From: Achromobacter xylosoxidans | Lineage (GTDB): Bacteria; Pseudomonadota; Gammaproteobacteria; Burkholderiales; Burkholderiaceae_B | Length of the DNA stretch: 64,000 nt | Assembly: GCF_002192695.1 (NCBI RefSeq) | Contig: NZ_MTLG01000008.1 | Coordinates: 62,001-126,000, forward strand | Reading direction: 5' to 3' | Shown: positions 16,325 to 25,161 of the stretch, in pieces | Layout: each line of letters opens with the position of its first letter | Position numbering within the stretch: the first letter of the stretch is position 1 | Made by a program: the position numbers and the translations under genes | Notes under the pieces: generated by a model | Databases searched by the model: none | Seen by the model: only the letters and a program-made list of their open reading frames with translations | Told to the model about the DNA's origin: nothing

Positions 16325-17826
16325 CGCTGGGGATCGTATTCGTCATCCTGCTCGCGACGCTCGCCGGTGCGCTGGGCTATGGCCGGCGGGCCAAGCGCGG
16401 CAAGACGCTTGCGGAGTGGGCGGTCGGCGGCCGTAGCCTGGGAACGCTGATCTTCTGGTTCATGAACGCGGGAGAGGTCTACACCACCTTCGCGGTGCTG
16501 GGCATCTCGGGCTACGCATGGGCGCTGGGCGCGCCCGCGTATCTGGCCTTTTGTTCGGTGTCGTTGAGCTACGCGCTGGGCTACTGGCTGATGCCCAAGA
16601 TTTGGCGCGCCGGCCGGGCCGGCGGCTTTGTCACGCAAGCCGACTACTTCGCCGCGCGCTATGGCGCGCCGTGGTTGGGCGTCTTGACAGGGGTGATAGG
16701 CATCGCCTCGCTGGTCATCTATGTGCAGATCCAGCTCATCAGCCTCGGGCTGGTGGTGCAGTTGACGCTGGGCGGCGGTGTTTCGACCGTGACGGCGACC
16801 CTGGCTGCAGCCGCGCTGATGATCGCGTTCGTGTTCGCGGCCGGCATGCGCTCGGCGGCGTTTGCCGCGGGCGTCAAGGACGTGTTGATGATCGTGGTCG
16901 TGGTGGTGCTCAGCGCCACCGTGGCGGGCACGGTCGGCGCCGCCTCGCTGCTGGATATTTTCGACATGGCAGAAGCCGCCTATCCGGGAATCGGCAAGTT
17001 TCCTGGCATCGATCCGGCTTCGCCGACGACTTCGGTCTGGCTCATGACTTCCGCGCTGAACATCGCGCTGGGCAACTGGGTCTTTCCGCATCTTTTCCAG
17101 ATGTGCTATTCGGCGCACAGCGCCACCGTGATCCGGCGCAACGCCATCTGGCAGCCGCTGTACTCGCTGGCCTACTTTTTCATCATTCTGTTGGGATTCG
17201 CGGCCTTGCTCGCCGGGACGCAGCCGCCAGGCAACAACCTGAATGCCGCGCTGCTGCAATTCGTCGCGACGTCCTATCCCTCGTGGGTGGTCGGGCTGGT
17301 GGCGGGCACGGGCTTCTTGCTGGCGCTGGTGCCCGGTTCGCTGCTCCTGCTGTCGGCGGGCACCATCTTCACGCGCAACATCGTGCAGCCGTTCTGGAAA
17401 GGAATGCCGGAGGCCATGTCATTGCGCCTGTCGCGTGTGTCGCTGATCTGCTTTGCCTTGATTGCGGCGTTCCTGTCCATCCATCAGGGCAGCTCGCTGG
17501 TGCGGATCCTGCTGAATGCCTACGCCGCGATAGGCATGCTGGCGCCGCCGGTGTTCCTCGGCTTCCTCTGGAAACGCACCACTGCGGCAGGCGTGCTGGC
17601 CGGGTTGGCTGCGGGGTTCGTGGCGCTGCTTGCGCCGTTCGCATCGCAGTACTGGGAAGCCGTTGCGCCTGAGTGGGAGCCTGGCCTCATTGCGATGGCG
17701 ATCAATGCCGCGGCGGTGGTCGTGGTCAGCCTTTTGACCCCGGCTCCCAGGCCCGCCGCGATCGCGGTCGGCGTGTATCCCGGCCCGCTGTCGCCCTCGG
17801 TCTCCCTGCGCGACCAGCGGCCCTAG
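16321..17826 (+). CDS. Sodium:solute symporter family (SSS) transporter
   Basis: A 501-residue inner-membrane transporter with about 13 hydrophobic segments and the SSS-type opening T-L-A-E-W-A-V-G-G-R-S-L-G-T-L. I chose the ATG overlapping the DUF3311 stop rather than an earlier in-frame start that would run through that gene. SSS members carry monocarboxylates, amino acids, proline or nucleosides with sodium. Facing the dehydrogenase operon, it probably imports that pathway's substrate. A hairpin follows the stop. Confidence 0.92.
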   Translation: MTLGIVFVILLATLAGALGYGRRAKRGKTLAEWAVGGRSLGTLIFWFMNAGEVYTTFAVLGISGYAWALGAPAYLAFCSVSLSYALGYWLMPKIWRAGRAGGFVTQADYFAARYGAPWLGVLTGVIGIASLVIYVQIQLISLGLVVQLTLGGGVSTVTATLAAAALMIAFVFAAGMRSAAFAAGVKDVLMIVVVVVLSATVAGTVGAASLLDIFDMAEAAYPGIGKFPGIDPASPTTSVWLMTSALNIALGNWVFPHLFQMCYSAHSATVIRRNAIWQPLYSLAYFFIILLGFAALLAGTQPPGNNLNAALLQFVATSYPSWVVGLVAGTGFLLALVPGSLLLLSAGTIFTRNIVQPFWKGMPEAMSLRLSRVSLICFALIAAFLSIHQGSSLVRILLNAYAAIGMLAPPVFLGFLWKRTTAAGVLAGLAAGFVALLAPFASQYWEAVAPEWEPGLIAMAINAAAVVVVSLLTPAPRPAAIAVGVYPGPLSPSVSLRDQRP

Positions 17827-17830
17827 CACC

Positions 17831-17866
17831 GAAAGCAGCCTCCTGAGGTTGGAGGCTGCTTCCCTT
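17831..17866 (+). terminator. Probable terminator after the symporter gene
   Basis: AGCAGCCTCC (17834-17843) pairs with GGAGGCTGCT (17851-17860) around TGAGGTT. The tail is only TCCCTTC, so termination may be partial and allow read-through into the porin gene. Confidence 0.6.
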
Positions 17867-17951
17867 CAAGTAATCGATGCCTGTCCATCCGGCCGCCATG
17901 CGGCCGGGTGCGGCCTTGTGCGCCCCTGTCCATCCCGTTTGAGAGCTATTC

Positions 17952-19157
17952 ATGAAGAAGATCGGCTTGTTCCTGTCCCTGCTGGTTGCCGCCCCGCAGG
18001 CCTTTGCGGCCCAGAGCAGCGTCGAGCTGTACGGCATGCTTGACTCCGGCCTTACCTATGTCAGCGGCGGCGGCAAAGGCAGCTCCATCCACACCGACAT
18101 CTGCGGTCCGCAGGGCTGCAACCGTTTCGGCTTGCGCGGCCGCGAGGATCTGGGCGACGGCGTGTCCACCGTGTTTGTCCTGGAGAACGGCTTCAATCTG
18201 CAGAACGGCAAGCTCGGCCAGGGGGGCTTGCTGTTCGGCCGCCAGGCCTATGTCGGCTTCTCCAGCGAACGCTATGGCGCCCTGACGCTCGGACGACAAT
18301 ACGATCCCGTGTCGGATACGGTCGGCATGTTCCCGTCCAGCAACAACTTCGCGACGGGCTATGGTTCGCACTTCGGCGACCTGAACAACCTGAATCAGTC
18401 GATCCGGATCAACAATGCCGTGAAGTACGTGAGCCCGAACGCCAACGGCCTGCGTTTGCACAGCATGTACAGCTTCGGCGGTAAGACGGGCGACTTTGCC
18501 GCGAACCGCTCATGGGCATTGGCCGGCTCGTATGCGAACGGGCCTCTCGCGATGGCGGTGGGCTATCTGGACATTCATCCGCCCGCCACCCGCGCCAATG
18601 GCACCGGGGGCGTGTACGAATCCAACGGCAACTACGTCGGCGCGCTGGGTCAGTATGTGGGTTTGCAGGATGCCGATGCGATGAAGGTGCTCGGCGTGGG
18701 GGCGTCCTACCAGTTCGGCGCGGCGACTGTCGGTTTCACCTATGCGCGCACGCTGCTCAGGAACAGCCAGTACTTCGTCGTGAACGGGTTTCCCGGCGCC
18801 GGCAATGGCGGCGACTTCACGATGGACAGCTATGAAGTGATGACAAGCTACCGGTTCACCCCGGCGCTTTCCTTTGGCGTGGCGTACATCTACAACGCCG
18901 GCCGCGCGGACTACCAAAAACTGAAGCCGAAGTTCCATCAGGTCAATCTGGGCGCCAGCTATACCCTGTCGAAGAGGACCGAGCTATACAGCGCGGTCAT
19001 TCTGCAAAAGGCGGGCGGGGATGGCATCGCGCCCGTGCTGGGCGCGGGCGGCGCGGTCGTCGGACGGTCCGCGATCGCGGAAATCCCTGGCGCTGGCGCC
19101 GATTCGGGATCCAGCAGGCAAACGCTGGTGACGATGGGCTTCAGCCACCGGTTCTGA
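17952..19157 (+). CDS. Gram-negative general porin
   Basis: A 401-residue outer-membrane porin of the OmpC-like beta-proteobacterial type. A signal peptide is cleaved after A-F-A-A near residue 21; the mature protein begins S-S-V-E-L-Y-G-M-L-D-S-G. The last strand ends in Phe (MGFSHRF), the signal for barrel assembly. It should form a trimeric 16-stranded channel. Lying downstream of the symporter, it may give outer-membrane entry for the same substrate. Confidence 0.92.
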   Translation: MKKIGLFLSLLVAAPQAFAAQSSVELYGMLDSGLTYVSGGGKGSSIHTDICGPQGCNRFGLRGREDLGDGVSTVFVLENGFNLQNGKLGQGGLLFGRQAYVGFSSERYGALTLGRQYDPVSDTVGMFPSSNNFATGYGSHFGDLNNLNQSIRINNAVKYVSPNANGLRLHSMYSFGGKTGDFAANRSWALAGSYANGPLAMAVGYLDIHPPATRANGTGGVYESNGNYVGALGQYVGLQDADAMKVLGVGASYQFGAATVGFTYARTLLRNSQYFVVNGFPGAGNGGDFTMDSYEVMTSYRFTPALSFGVAYIYNAGRADYQKLKPKFHQVNLGASYTLSKRTELYSAVILQKAGGDGIAPVLGAGGAVVGRSAIAEIPGAGADSGSSRQTLVTMGFSHRF

Positions 19158-19239
19158 CGGTGCATGGCCGCGAGGCCAGGCCATCATCTTGCAGCGCCGC
19201 CCGGCGTGTCCCGCCGGGCGGCGTCCGACGCCGCAACGC

Positions 19240-21111
19240 TTACGCGCCCACCGGCTTCCCATCAACACGCCGCACCACCACCGTCGCGGAGCGGGCGTCG
19301 CCGCCGCCTGCGCGCAGGGCGTTCCAGGCTTTGTCCGGATGCTGGATGTTGATGAAGAACGTGGTCAGGTCCGGCGTGTAGGCGATGCCGGTGATTTCGC
19401 AGCCCAGCGGGCCGACCAGGAAGCGCTTGGATTCGCCGGTCTTCTGGTCGATGTAGTACATCGAGTTGTTGCCGAAGAAGTCGGTGGTCGAGGCGCTGGT
19501 GCCGGCGTCGGTCTGGACCCACAGGCGGCCCTTGGGGTCGACGCGGATGCCATCGGGGCTGGAGAAGGTGTCGCCGTTGACGTTGCCGGTCAGGTTGGCG
19601 GCCACGCCGTCGGCCTTGTCGCGGCCGGCCAGCAGCAGCAGGTCCCACTCGAAGGTGGTGGCCAGGGGCGAGTCGCCGCGCTCGTGCCAGCGGATGATGT
19701 GGCCGTGCGAGTTGCTGACGCGCGGATTGGCGGCGCTGGTGCGCTTGCGGCTGCCGTTGTTGGTCAGCGTGCAGTACAGGGTCTTGTCCACGCCCACCGT
19801 GATCCACTCGGGGCGGTCCATCAGCGTGGCGCCGGCGACGCGGGCGGCGGCTCCGGTGTTGACCAGCACGTCGGCCTGCGTGTTGAAGTTGACGAGCTTG
19901 CCGGTGATCACGGTGCCGCTGGCGACCTGGGTGAAGTTGCCCGGATCGGTGGCGCCGGCGGTCAGGTTGTTCTTGCCCACCGTCAGTTCGATCCAGTTGC
20001 CGCTGCCGTCGTCGTTGAAGCGCGCGGCGTACAGCGTGCCTTCGTCCAGCAGGCCCATGTTGGCGGCGCGGTTGGCCGGGTCATAGGGCTTGGTGGGCAC
20101 GAACTTGTAGATGCAACCCGGCGTGGTGTCGTCGCCCATGTAGAAGGCGACGCGGTTGTTGGCGTCCAGCATGAAGGCCGTGTTCTCGTGGCTGAAGCGG
20201 CCCATCGCGGTGCGCTTGACGGCGGTCGAGTCCGGATTCTGCGGATCGATCTCCACCACCCAGCCGTAGCCCTCATCGGCCGGCTTGCCGGCGTCGCCAG
20301 TCTTGTAGTGGTAGTTGTTGAGCGTTTCTTCGCAGGTCAGGTAGGTGCCCCAGGGCGTGTCGCCGCTGGAACAGTTGTTCAGCGTGCCGACGACGGTGTC
20401 GCCGACCACGGCCTTGGCCGGGCCGCTGACGTTGTAGACGGTGTTGCCGGTGTAGCGCTTGTTGTAGCGGGAGTCGGTCTTGACGGTCCAGGCGCCGTTG
20501 GCGCCGCGGGCGATTTCGACGACGGACACGCCGACGTTGGACAGGCGGGTCTTCACGCCTTCGACGCTCTGGTCCAGGGTCTCGTCGTCCAGCGCTTCGT
20601 GGTTCAGCACCAGCAGGCCGCCCTGGTTGGGGTCCACGCCGGGCAGGGCATAGAAATGCATGCCGTCGTGCTGGCCGCCGGATTGGGTTTCGGTGGCGGG
20701 ATAGGATTGCGGCACGCCGGCGTAGCCCACCGAGCCGATCATGCACTTGTCGCCGGCGGAGTAGAGCACTTCGGCCACGTAGCCCGCGGGTACGGTGACG
20801 GTGTCGGCGACGATCTTGTCGGCCAACGGGGTGAACGTGACGGAGTAGTCCGGGCCGGGGGGCGGCTTGGTGCCGCCTTCGCCCGGTTCGTTGCCGGAGG
20901 TATCGTCGTCGTCATCGTCGCTGCCGCCACAGGCGGTCAGCAGGGTCGATGCGCCGAACACGGACAACATTGACAGGCCGAAGCTGTTCTTCAGCAAAGT
21001 GCGGCGCTGGGGATTCGCGGCGACGATCTCGTCGAACATCTGCCCGGGCACGGTGACTTCGCCCTGGGCTTCGCGATAGGGGGCGCGCAATTTATCAGTC
21101 AAGTAGGACAT
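19240..21111 (-). CDS. PhoX-family (DUF839) phosphatase-like protein, Tat-exported
   Basis: A 623-residue exported protein of the PhoX/DUF839 family, calcium/iron-dependent alkaline phosphatases with a beta-propeller. Residues about 36-61 carry a twin-arginine motif Q-R-R-T-L-L-K, then a hydrophobic stretch ending L-L-T-A-C-G-G, so it may be a Tat-exported lipoprotein. A short acidic run of six Asp follows the Cys. Later segments such as GLLVLNHEALDDE and WGTYLTCEET fit the family. No clear Pho box was found upstream, so phosphate control is not shown. It is convergent with the porin gene. Confidence 0.85.
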   Translation of the reverse strand: MSYLTDKLRAPYREAQGEVTVPGQMFDEIVAANPQRRTLLKNSFGLSMLSVFGASTLLTACGGSDDDDDDTSGNEPGEGGTKPPPGPDYSVTFTPLADKIVADTVTVPAGYVAEVLYSAGDKCMIGSVGYAGVPQSYPATETQSGGQHDGMHFYALPGVDPNQGGLLVLNHEALDDETLDQSVEGVKTRLSNVGVSVVEIARGANGAWTVKTDSRYNKRYTGNTVYNVSGPAKAVVGDTVVGTLNNCSSGDTPWGTYLTCEETLNNYHYKTGDAGKPADEGYGWVVEIDPQNPDSTAVKRTAMGRFSHENTAFMLDANNRVAFYMGDDTTPGCIYKFVPTKPYDPANRAANMGLLDEGTLYAARFNDDGSGNWIELTVGKNNLTAGATDPGNFTQVASGTVITGKLVNFNTQADVLVNTGAAARVAGATLMDRPEWITVGVDKTLYCTLTNNGSRKRTSAANPRVSNSHGHIIRWHERGDSPLATTFEWDLLLLAGRDKADGVAANLTGNVNGDTFSSPDGIRVDPKGRLWVQTDAGTSASTTDFFGNNSMYYIDQKTGESKRFLVGPLGCEITGIAYTPDLTTFFINIQHPDKAWNALRAGGGDARSATVVVRRVDGKPVGA

Positions 21112-21292
21112 TCCAACCTCATAGTGTCGCGAACGGGTCGCTCAGTTATCTGTAAGCAAAACGCAAGCGAGATTAAAGGTCGGTCGTTACAAAGGGGTGA
21201 CGATAGTGTGAAGTCCTTGCGGTGGGAGGAGTAGTCCGCCGCCTGGCTGAGTTGCGGTTGGACGCAAGGCCGAGGCGGCGGCTGAGTGCGGC
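21112..21292. other. Gap upstream of the PhoX-type gene
   Basis: A 181-base gap between two minus-strand genes. It should hold the promoter of the PhoX-type gene. I see no confident Pho box or terminator. Confidence 0.4.
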
Positions 21293-22573
21293 TTACCCGC
21301 GCGGTCCGACGATGGGCGTGACGTCCAGCACATACATCTGCCGTTCGCCTTCATGCACGGAGTCGATGCAGACCTGCGTGCCGTCGCGGCTCCAGCGCGG
21401 ATGCAGGTCGCAGCGGTTTTCCTTGGACAGATGGGGATCGGCGTAGAAGCTGCCCAGCGAGTGGCGCAGGCCGGTCTGCATGTCGTAGAGGAACAGGATG
21501 CGCTCGTGCGTGGTCGAGTCCGGATAGGTGTCGCTCAGCAGCCAGCGCGTGTTCACCGGCGAGTAGGTCATGTGGCCGTTCTCGGTCAGCACGCCGTCGC
21601 CCACGACCTGGACCGCGCCGCCGGGCGCGTCGCGGTAGAGGTGGTAGTGGATGCTGCCGTCATGCGGGCCCCACACGATGATGGTCTGGTCGTCGCGCCA
21701 CAGCGGATGCGAGATCTGGTATTCGGATTTCTCGTAGTCGAAGGTGCCGACCGCGCTGGGATCGAAGTCGTCGGCCAGTTGCGGCAGCGGATGGTCGGAA
21801 CATTCCAGCAGGCGCATGTCGCTGCCGTCGGCGTTCATGGTGATCAGCCGGTGCAGGAAGCAGGTCTCGTCCTTGACGCGTTCGGTCCAGCGGTGCAGGA
21901 ACAGGATGCGGGAGGACGAAGGATTGATCTCGATGTGGCTGACCCAGTGGATGGCGCGTTCCATCGAGTCGCGCGGATGGAAGTTGCGCAGGTCGGCGTA
22001 GCTGACCAGCAGGCGGTGCGCGCCGCTGGCCAGATCCATGCTGTGGATGCCGTCGTCGGCCGGGGCGTAGTCCACGGGGCCGGGCGCGTGTTCGCTGTAG
22101 CCGATGGTCTCGTGCGTGATGTAGAGGCGGCGGTAATCCACGCAGAGCGCATAGCGGCTGTTGGGCGCGGCGACGTAGATGGGCAGCGGCAGGTGGCGCG
22201 TCTGGCCGGTGGCGACGTTATGGACCGCGGAATGGAAGCCCGGATAGAAGCCGCTGCCGTCGTCGCGGCGGCAGTTGTAGATCATCTGCGGCTCGGCTTC
22301 GCCGTCCAGCCACTGCAGTTGGCAGCCCATCTGCCAGTTCCAGGCCGTGGTGCTGCCCACGGCGTGGTAGCGGTCGCCGTCCTGCAGGTCGAAGTAACCG
22401 ACCTCGGCGCTCAGCTCGGGCGTGAGGCGCGCGTCCTTGAACGGCGTGCGGTTGGCCAGCAGATAGCGGCCGTCGCGGTGCCAGACGGTCTTGTTGTAGT
22501 AGCCGAAGAAATGGTGCTGCGGGGTGGCGCCCAGGCGGCGGCAGGGGATGGGCGTGGCGAGCATGCGGTTCAT
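21293..22573 (-). CDS. Beta-propeller protein related to oligogalacturonate lyase/TolB
   Basis: A 426-residue protein with repeated blade signatures (HPLWRDDQTIIVWGPHDGS; CDLHPRWSRDGTQVCIDSVHEGERQ) typical of seven-bladed propellers. The start H-H-F-F-G-Y-Y-N-K and overall layout recall the oligogalacturonate lyase family. No signal peptide is visible, so it is probably cytoplasmic. The ATG at 22573 lies 65 bases after the Bug gene; an open frame continues upstream through that gene but is a shadow. With the Bug receptor and LysR it may form a small uptake-and-breakdown unit. The substrate is unknown. Confidence 0.7.
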   Translation of the reverse strand: MNRMLATPIPCRRLGATPQHHFFGYYNKTVWHRDGRYLLANRTPFKDARLTPELSAEVGYFDLQDGDRYHAVGSTTAWNWQMGCQLQWLDGEAEPQMIYNCRRDDGSGFYPGFHSAVHNVATGQTRHLPLPIYVAAPNSRYALCVDYRRLYITHETIGYSEHAPGPVDYAPADDGIHSMDLASGAHRLLVSYADLRNFHPRDSMERAIHWVSHIEINPSSSRILFLHRWTERVKDETCFLHRLITMNADGSDMRLLECSDHPLPQLADDFDPSAVGTFDYEKSEYQISHPLWRDDQTIIVWGPHDGSIHYHLYRDAPGGAVQVVGDGVLTENGHMTYSPVNTRWLLSDTYPDSTTHERILFLYDMQTGLRHSLGSFYADPHLSKENRCDLHPRWSRDGTQVCIDSVHEGERQMYVLDVTPIVGPRG

Positions 22574-22599
22574 GGATGGCGGAGCAGGGATAAGGTCGG

Positions 22600-22627
22600 A
22601 AAAAAAAGGGCGGCGCAGGCGCCGCCC
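22600..22627 (-). terminator. Intrinsic terminator after the Bug receptor gene
   Basis: On the minus strand GGGCGGCG pairs with CGCCGCCC around CCTG and is followed by eight T. It begins just after the Bug stop and should separate its transcript from the beta-propeller gene, which then depends on read-through or its own promoter. Confidence 0.88.
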
Positions 22628-22638
22628 CGGGCAGGCGT

Positions 22639-23628
22639 TCAGCCCGCGGTGATGTGTTCGGTCTCGATGACCTTGTTCCAGCGGGCGCGCTCGCGTTCGA
22701 CGAAGGCGCGCGCCTCGGCGGGGCTGTTGCCCACCGGGGTCATGCCCAGGCGCTCCAGGCCTTCGCGGAACGCCGGGTCGGCGTAGATGCGGCGCAGGTC
22801 GGCGCTGATCTTCTCGATCAGCGCGTCCGGCACGTCCTTGCTGGCCGCCAGCGTGGTCCACGAGGTCACCGTCAGGCCAGGCAGGCCGGCCTCGGCGGCG
22901 GTGGGCACGTCGGGCAGGGCGGGCGAACGGGTGGCGCCGGTGATGGCCAGCGCTTTCAGTTTCTTGGCCTGGATGTAGCCGATGGTGGTGGGCACGTTCT
23001 CGAACAGCAGCTGGATCTGGCCGCCCAGCAGGTCGTTGGTGGCGGCGGAGCTGCCGCGATAGGGGATGTGCACGATGGGCGCCTGCGCGGCCATCTTGTA
23101 GAGCTCGCCCACCATGTGCACGGAGGAACCCACGCCGGCCGAGCCGAAGTGCAGGGTTTCCGGCTTGGCCTTGGCCAGGGCGGTGAGTTCGGCCAGGGTG
23201 TTGGCTTCCAGCCCGGGGTTGGCCACCACCACATGCGGCATCTCGGCCACGATGGTGATCAGCTTCAGATCGCGGGCCGGCTGGTAGTTGAGGTTCTTGT
23301 AGACCCCGTAGGTGGCGTGCAGACCGATGGAGCCGAGCAGCAGGGTGTAGCCGTCGGGCCCGGAGTCGGCGACGAACTTGCCGCCGATATGGCCGCCGGC
23401 GCCGGGACGGTTTTCCACCACGACCGACTGGCCGTAGAGCTTGCCCAGGTGCTCGGCCAGCAGCCGGCCCTGGATGTCGGAGCTGCCGCCCGCAGTGAAG
23501 GGCACGATGATGCGCACCGGCCGGTCGGGATAGTTGGCTTGCGCGTGCGCGGCCAGCGGCAGCGTGGCGGCCGTCAGGCCCAGGCACAGCGTTTGCAGGA
23601 GTTGGCGCCAGGAGCGGCGGAGGTTCAT
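22639..23628 (-). CDS. Bug/TctC family periplasmic solute receptor
   Basis: A 329-residue tripartite-tricarboxylate-type receptor. A signal peptide ends A-A-H-A-Q-A near residue 27, then N-Y-P-D-R-P-V-R-I-I-V-P-F-T-A-G-G-S-S-D and VVENRPGAGG, the family signatures. The ATG at 23628 has AGGGG nine bases upstream; an earlier start would add an Arg-rich tail before the signal. Bug proteins bind small carboxylates or amides. No TctA/TctB membrane genes lie nearby, as is common for orphan Bug genes in this bacterial group. It faces the LysR gene. Confidence 0.92.
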   Translation of the reverse strand: MNLRRSWRQLLQTLCLGLTAATLPLAAHAQANYPDRPVRIIVPFTAGGSSDIQGRLLAEHLGKLYGQSVVVENRPGAGGHIGGKFVADSGPDGYTLLLGSIGLHATYGVYKNLNYQPARDLKLITIVAEMPHVVVANPGLEANTLAELTALAKAKPETLHFGSAGVGSSVHMVGELYKMAAQAPIVHIPYRGSSAATNDLLGGQIQLLFENVPTTIGYIQAKKLKALAITGATRSPALPDVPTAAEAGLPGLTVTSWTTLAASKDVPDALIEKISADLRRIYADPAFREGLERLGMTPVGNSPAEARAFVERERARWNKVIETEHITAG

Positions 23629-23711
23629 ATGGTTTCCCCTGGAAGGTTGGGTAGCGCGGGGGCGCATCTGACGGCGCCCTTGGGAAAACCAGTGTAGGAG
23701 CCGGCAGGTAT

Positions 23712-23732
23712 TTGAAAAAATTCTTTTTTCAA
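23712..23732. promoter_or_regulatory. Perfect inverted repeat, probable LysR operator
   Basis: Arms TTGAAAAAA and TTTTTTCAA, nine bases each, are separated by TTC in the space between the divergent LysR and Bug genes. A weaker dyad TATGCAA-GT-TTGCTATA follows at 23740-23756. The layout suits a LysR-type regulator controlling both directions. Confidence 0.65.
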
Positions 23733-23768
23733 CATAGGCTATGCAAGTTTGCTATACATTGCCCCGCC

Positions 23769-24674
23769 ATGAGCCGACCCCTGAATTTCCGCCAGATCGA
23801 AGCCTTCCACGCGGTCATGCTGGCCGGCACCACCACCGGCGCGGCGCAGATGCTGCGCACCACCCAGCCCTCGGTCAGCCGGCTGCTGGCGCAGGTGCAG
23901 CAGGCCAGCGGCCTGAAGCTGTTCGACATGGAGCGCGGACGCTTGCGGCCCACGCGCGAGGCCAAGGATTTGTTCGACACCGTGCAGCGGCATTTCGTGG
24001 GCCTGGAACGCATCGAGGACCGCGTCGCGGCCATGCGGCGCAGCGGCAGCGGCGTGCTGCGGCTGGCCTGCACGCCGGCGCTGGGCCTGGGCGTGCTGCC
24101 CGGCGCGATCGAGACCTTCGCGCAGCGCTATCCCGAGGTCCACATCAACATGCAGACCGTGGGCAGCCAGTATTTGCGGGAAGGGCTGCTGCACGGTACC
24201 TACGACCTGGTGGTGACCACGGCGCCCATGGATGGCGCGCAGCTGGAAATGCAGGGCTTGCATGAAAGCGCGGCGGTCTGCGTGATGCGGCCGGACCATC
24301 CGCTGGCCGCGCAGTCGTCCGTCGACATCATGGACCTGGACGGGCGCCGCCTATTGGTGTTGAACGCCGATGACGACGTCTATCTGCAGCTGCGCGGCGC
24401 CATGCAGGAACATCGGGCGCAGCCCGCCTCGGAAATCGAGACCACCTATTCGTCCACCATCTGCGCGCTGGCCGCCGCCGGCAGCGGCCTGGGCGTGGTC
24501 AATCCCTATATCGCGGCCGTGTTCGCCGACCGCTTGGCGATACGGCCGTTCACGCCGCGCCTGCCGGTCCGGGTCAGCATGGCCTATCCCGCGCAGACTG
24601 CGCCGTCGTCGGTGACGGAGGCCTTCGTGGAGATCCTGGCGCGCGGATTCCAGGCGCAGCCGGGCGCGGCCTGA
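23769..24674 (+). CDS. LysR-type transcriptional regulator
   Basis: A 301-residue LysR protein. The N-terminal winged helix reads F-R-Q-I-E-A-F-H-A-V-M-L-A-G-T-T-T-G-A-A with QPSVSRLLAQVQ; the effector domain follows from about residue 95. The ATG at 23769 gives the usual short N-terminus; an earlier start would add 19 residues encoded by operator DNA. Divergent from the Bug gene with a palindrome between, it probably controls that gene and itself. Confidence 0.92.
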   Translation: MSRPLNFRQIEAFHAVMLAGTTTGAAQMLRTTQPSVSRLLAQVQQASGLKLFDMERGRLRPTREAKDLFDTVQRHFVGLERIEDRVAAMRRSGSGVLRLACTPALGLGVLPGAIETFAQRYPEVHINMQTVGSQYLREGLLHGTYDLVVTTAPMDGAQLEMQGLHESAAVCVMRPDHPLAAQSSVDIMDLDGRRLLVLNADDDVYLQLRGAMQEHRAQPASEIETTYSSTICALAAAGSGLGVVNPYIAAVFADRLAIRPFTPRLPVRVSMAYPAQTAPSSVTEAFVEILARGFQAQPGAA

Positions 24675-24734
24675 GCGCCGCGCGGACCGCGCCCGGGGCT
24701 CGCGTATCATCTCGCCATCGCGTGGGGCGCGGAC

Positions 24735-24962
24735 TCAGCTCTTGCGGTTTTCGTAGGAAGTGTCCAGCACGTCGTCTTCGGGGGTGATGATGCCGGGCTC
24801 GCCGGGTTCCGCGATGGCGCGTCCGCGCCGCGGCATGCCGGCGACCTCCTTGCTGTGGTCCGCCATCGGCAGGATTTCGGTGCCTTTGCGCGGGTCGACG
24901 GCGACGGTTTGTTCCGTTTCGGCGGTCTTGGCCGCCTGCGGATCGGGGGCGGTTTTCAACAT
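24735..24962 (-). CDS. Small hydrophilic protein, unknown function
   Basis: A 75-residue charged protein without membrane segments or a signal. The ATG has GGAG eight bases upstream, which supports real translation. The sequence is Pro/Glu/Asp-rich (PGEPGIITPEDDVLDTSY) and probably disordered. I do not recognise a family. It lies alone between the LysR gene and the NAD-type regulator. Confidence 0.55.
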   Translation of the reverse strand: MLKTAPDPQAAKTAETEQTVAVDPRKGTEILPMADHSKEVAGMPRRGRAIAEPGEPGIITPEDDVLDTSYENRKS

Positions 24963-25072
24963 GATGTCTGCTCCGCTTGCGGGCGTCCCAGGATGGCGAC
25001 GCGCCTGGTTGCCAGTTCCATCTTAGGACGGCGCGCGGGTCCTGGAGCAGGAATGCCTGTCACGTTTGCAAG

Positions 25073-25102
25073 GGGCTGTTGCAGCAGCCCGAACCTTATA
25101 AT
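25073..25102 (+). promoter_or_regulatory. Promoter region of the NadQ/NrtR-type gene
   Basis: A consensus -10 box TATAAT (25097-25102) lies 60 bases before the chosen TTG start. No good -35 is present; instead a dyad GGGCTG-TTGCAG-CAGCCC (25073-25090) occupies that region and could be an operator. Confidence 0.5.
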
Positions 25103-25161
25103 TTCCAGCGCCTCGCGGTTTGCGGCAAGGCGCCCGCTTCCTCACTTTCCATACGCCTACC

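Noticed and set aside
21112-21260. Pho box in front of the PhoX-type gene
   Set aside because: The minus strand has only a loose CTATCGT/CTTTGTA resemblance; neither half matches the PhoB repeat well enough.
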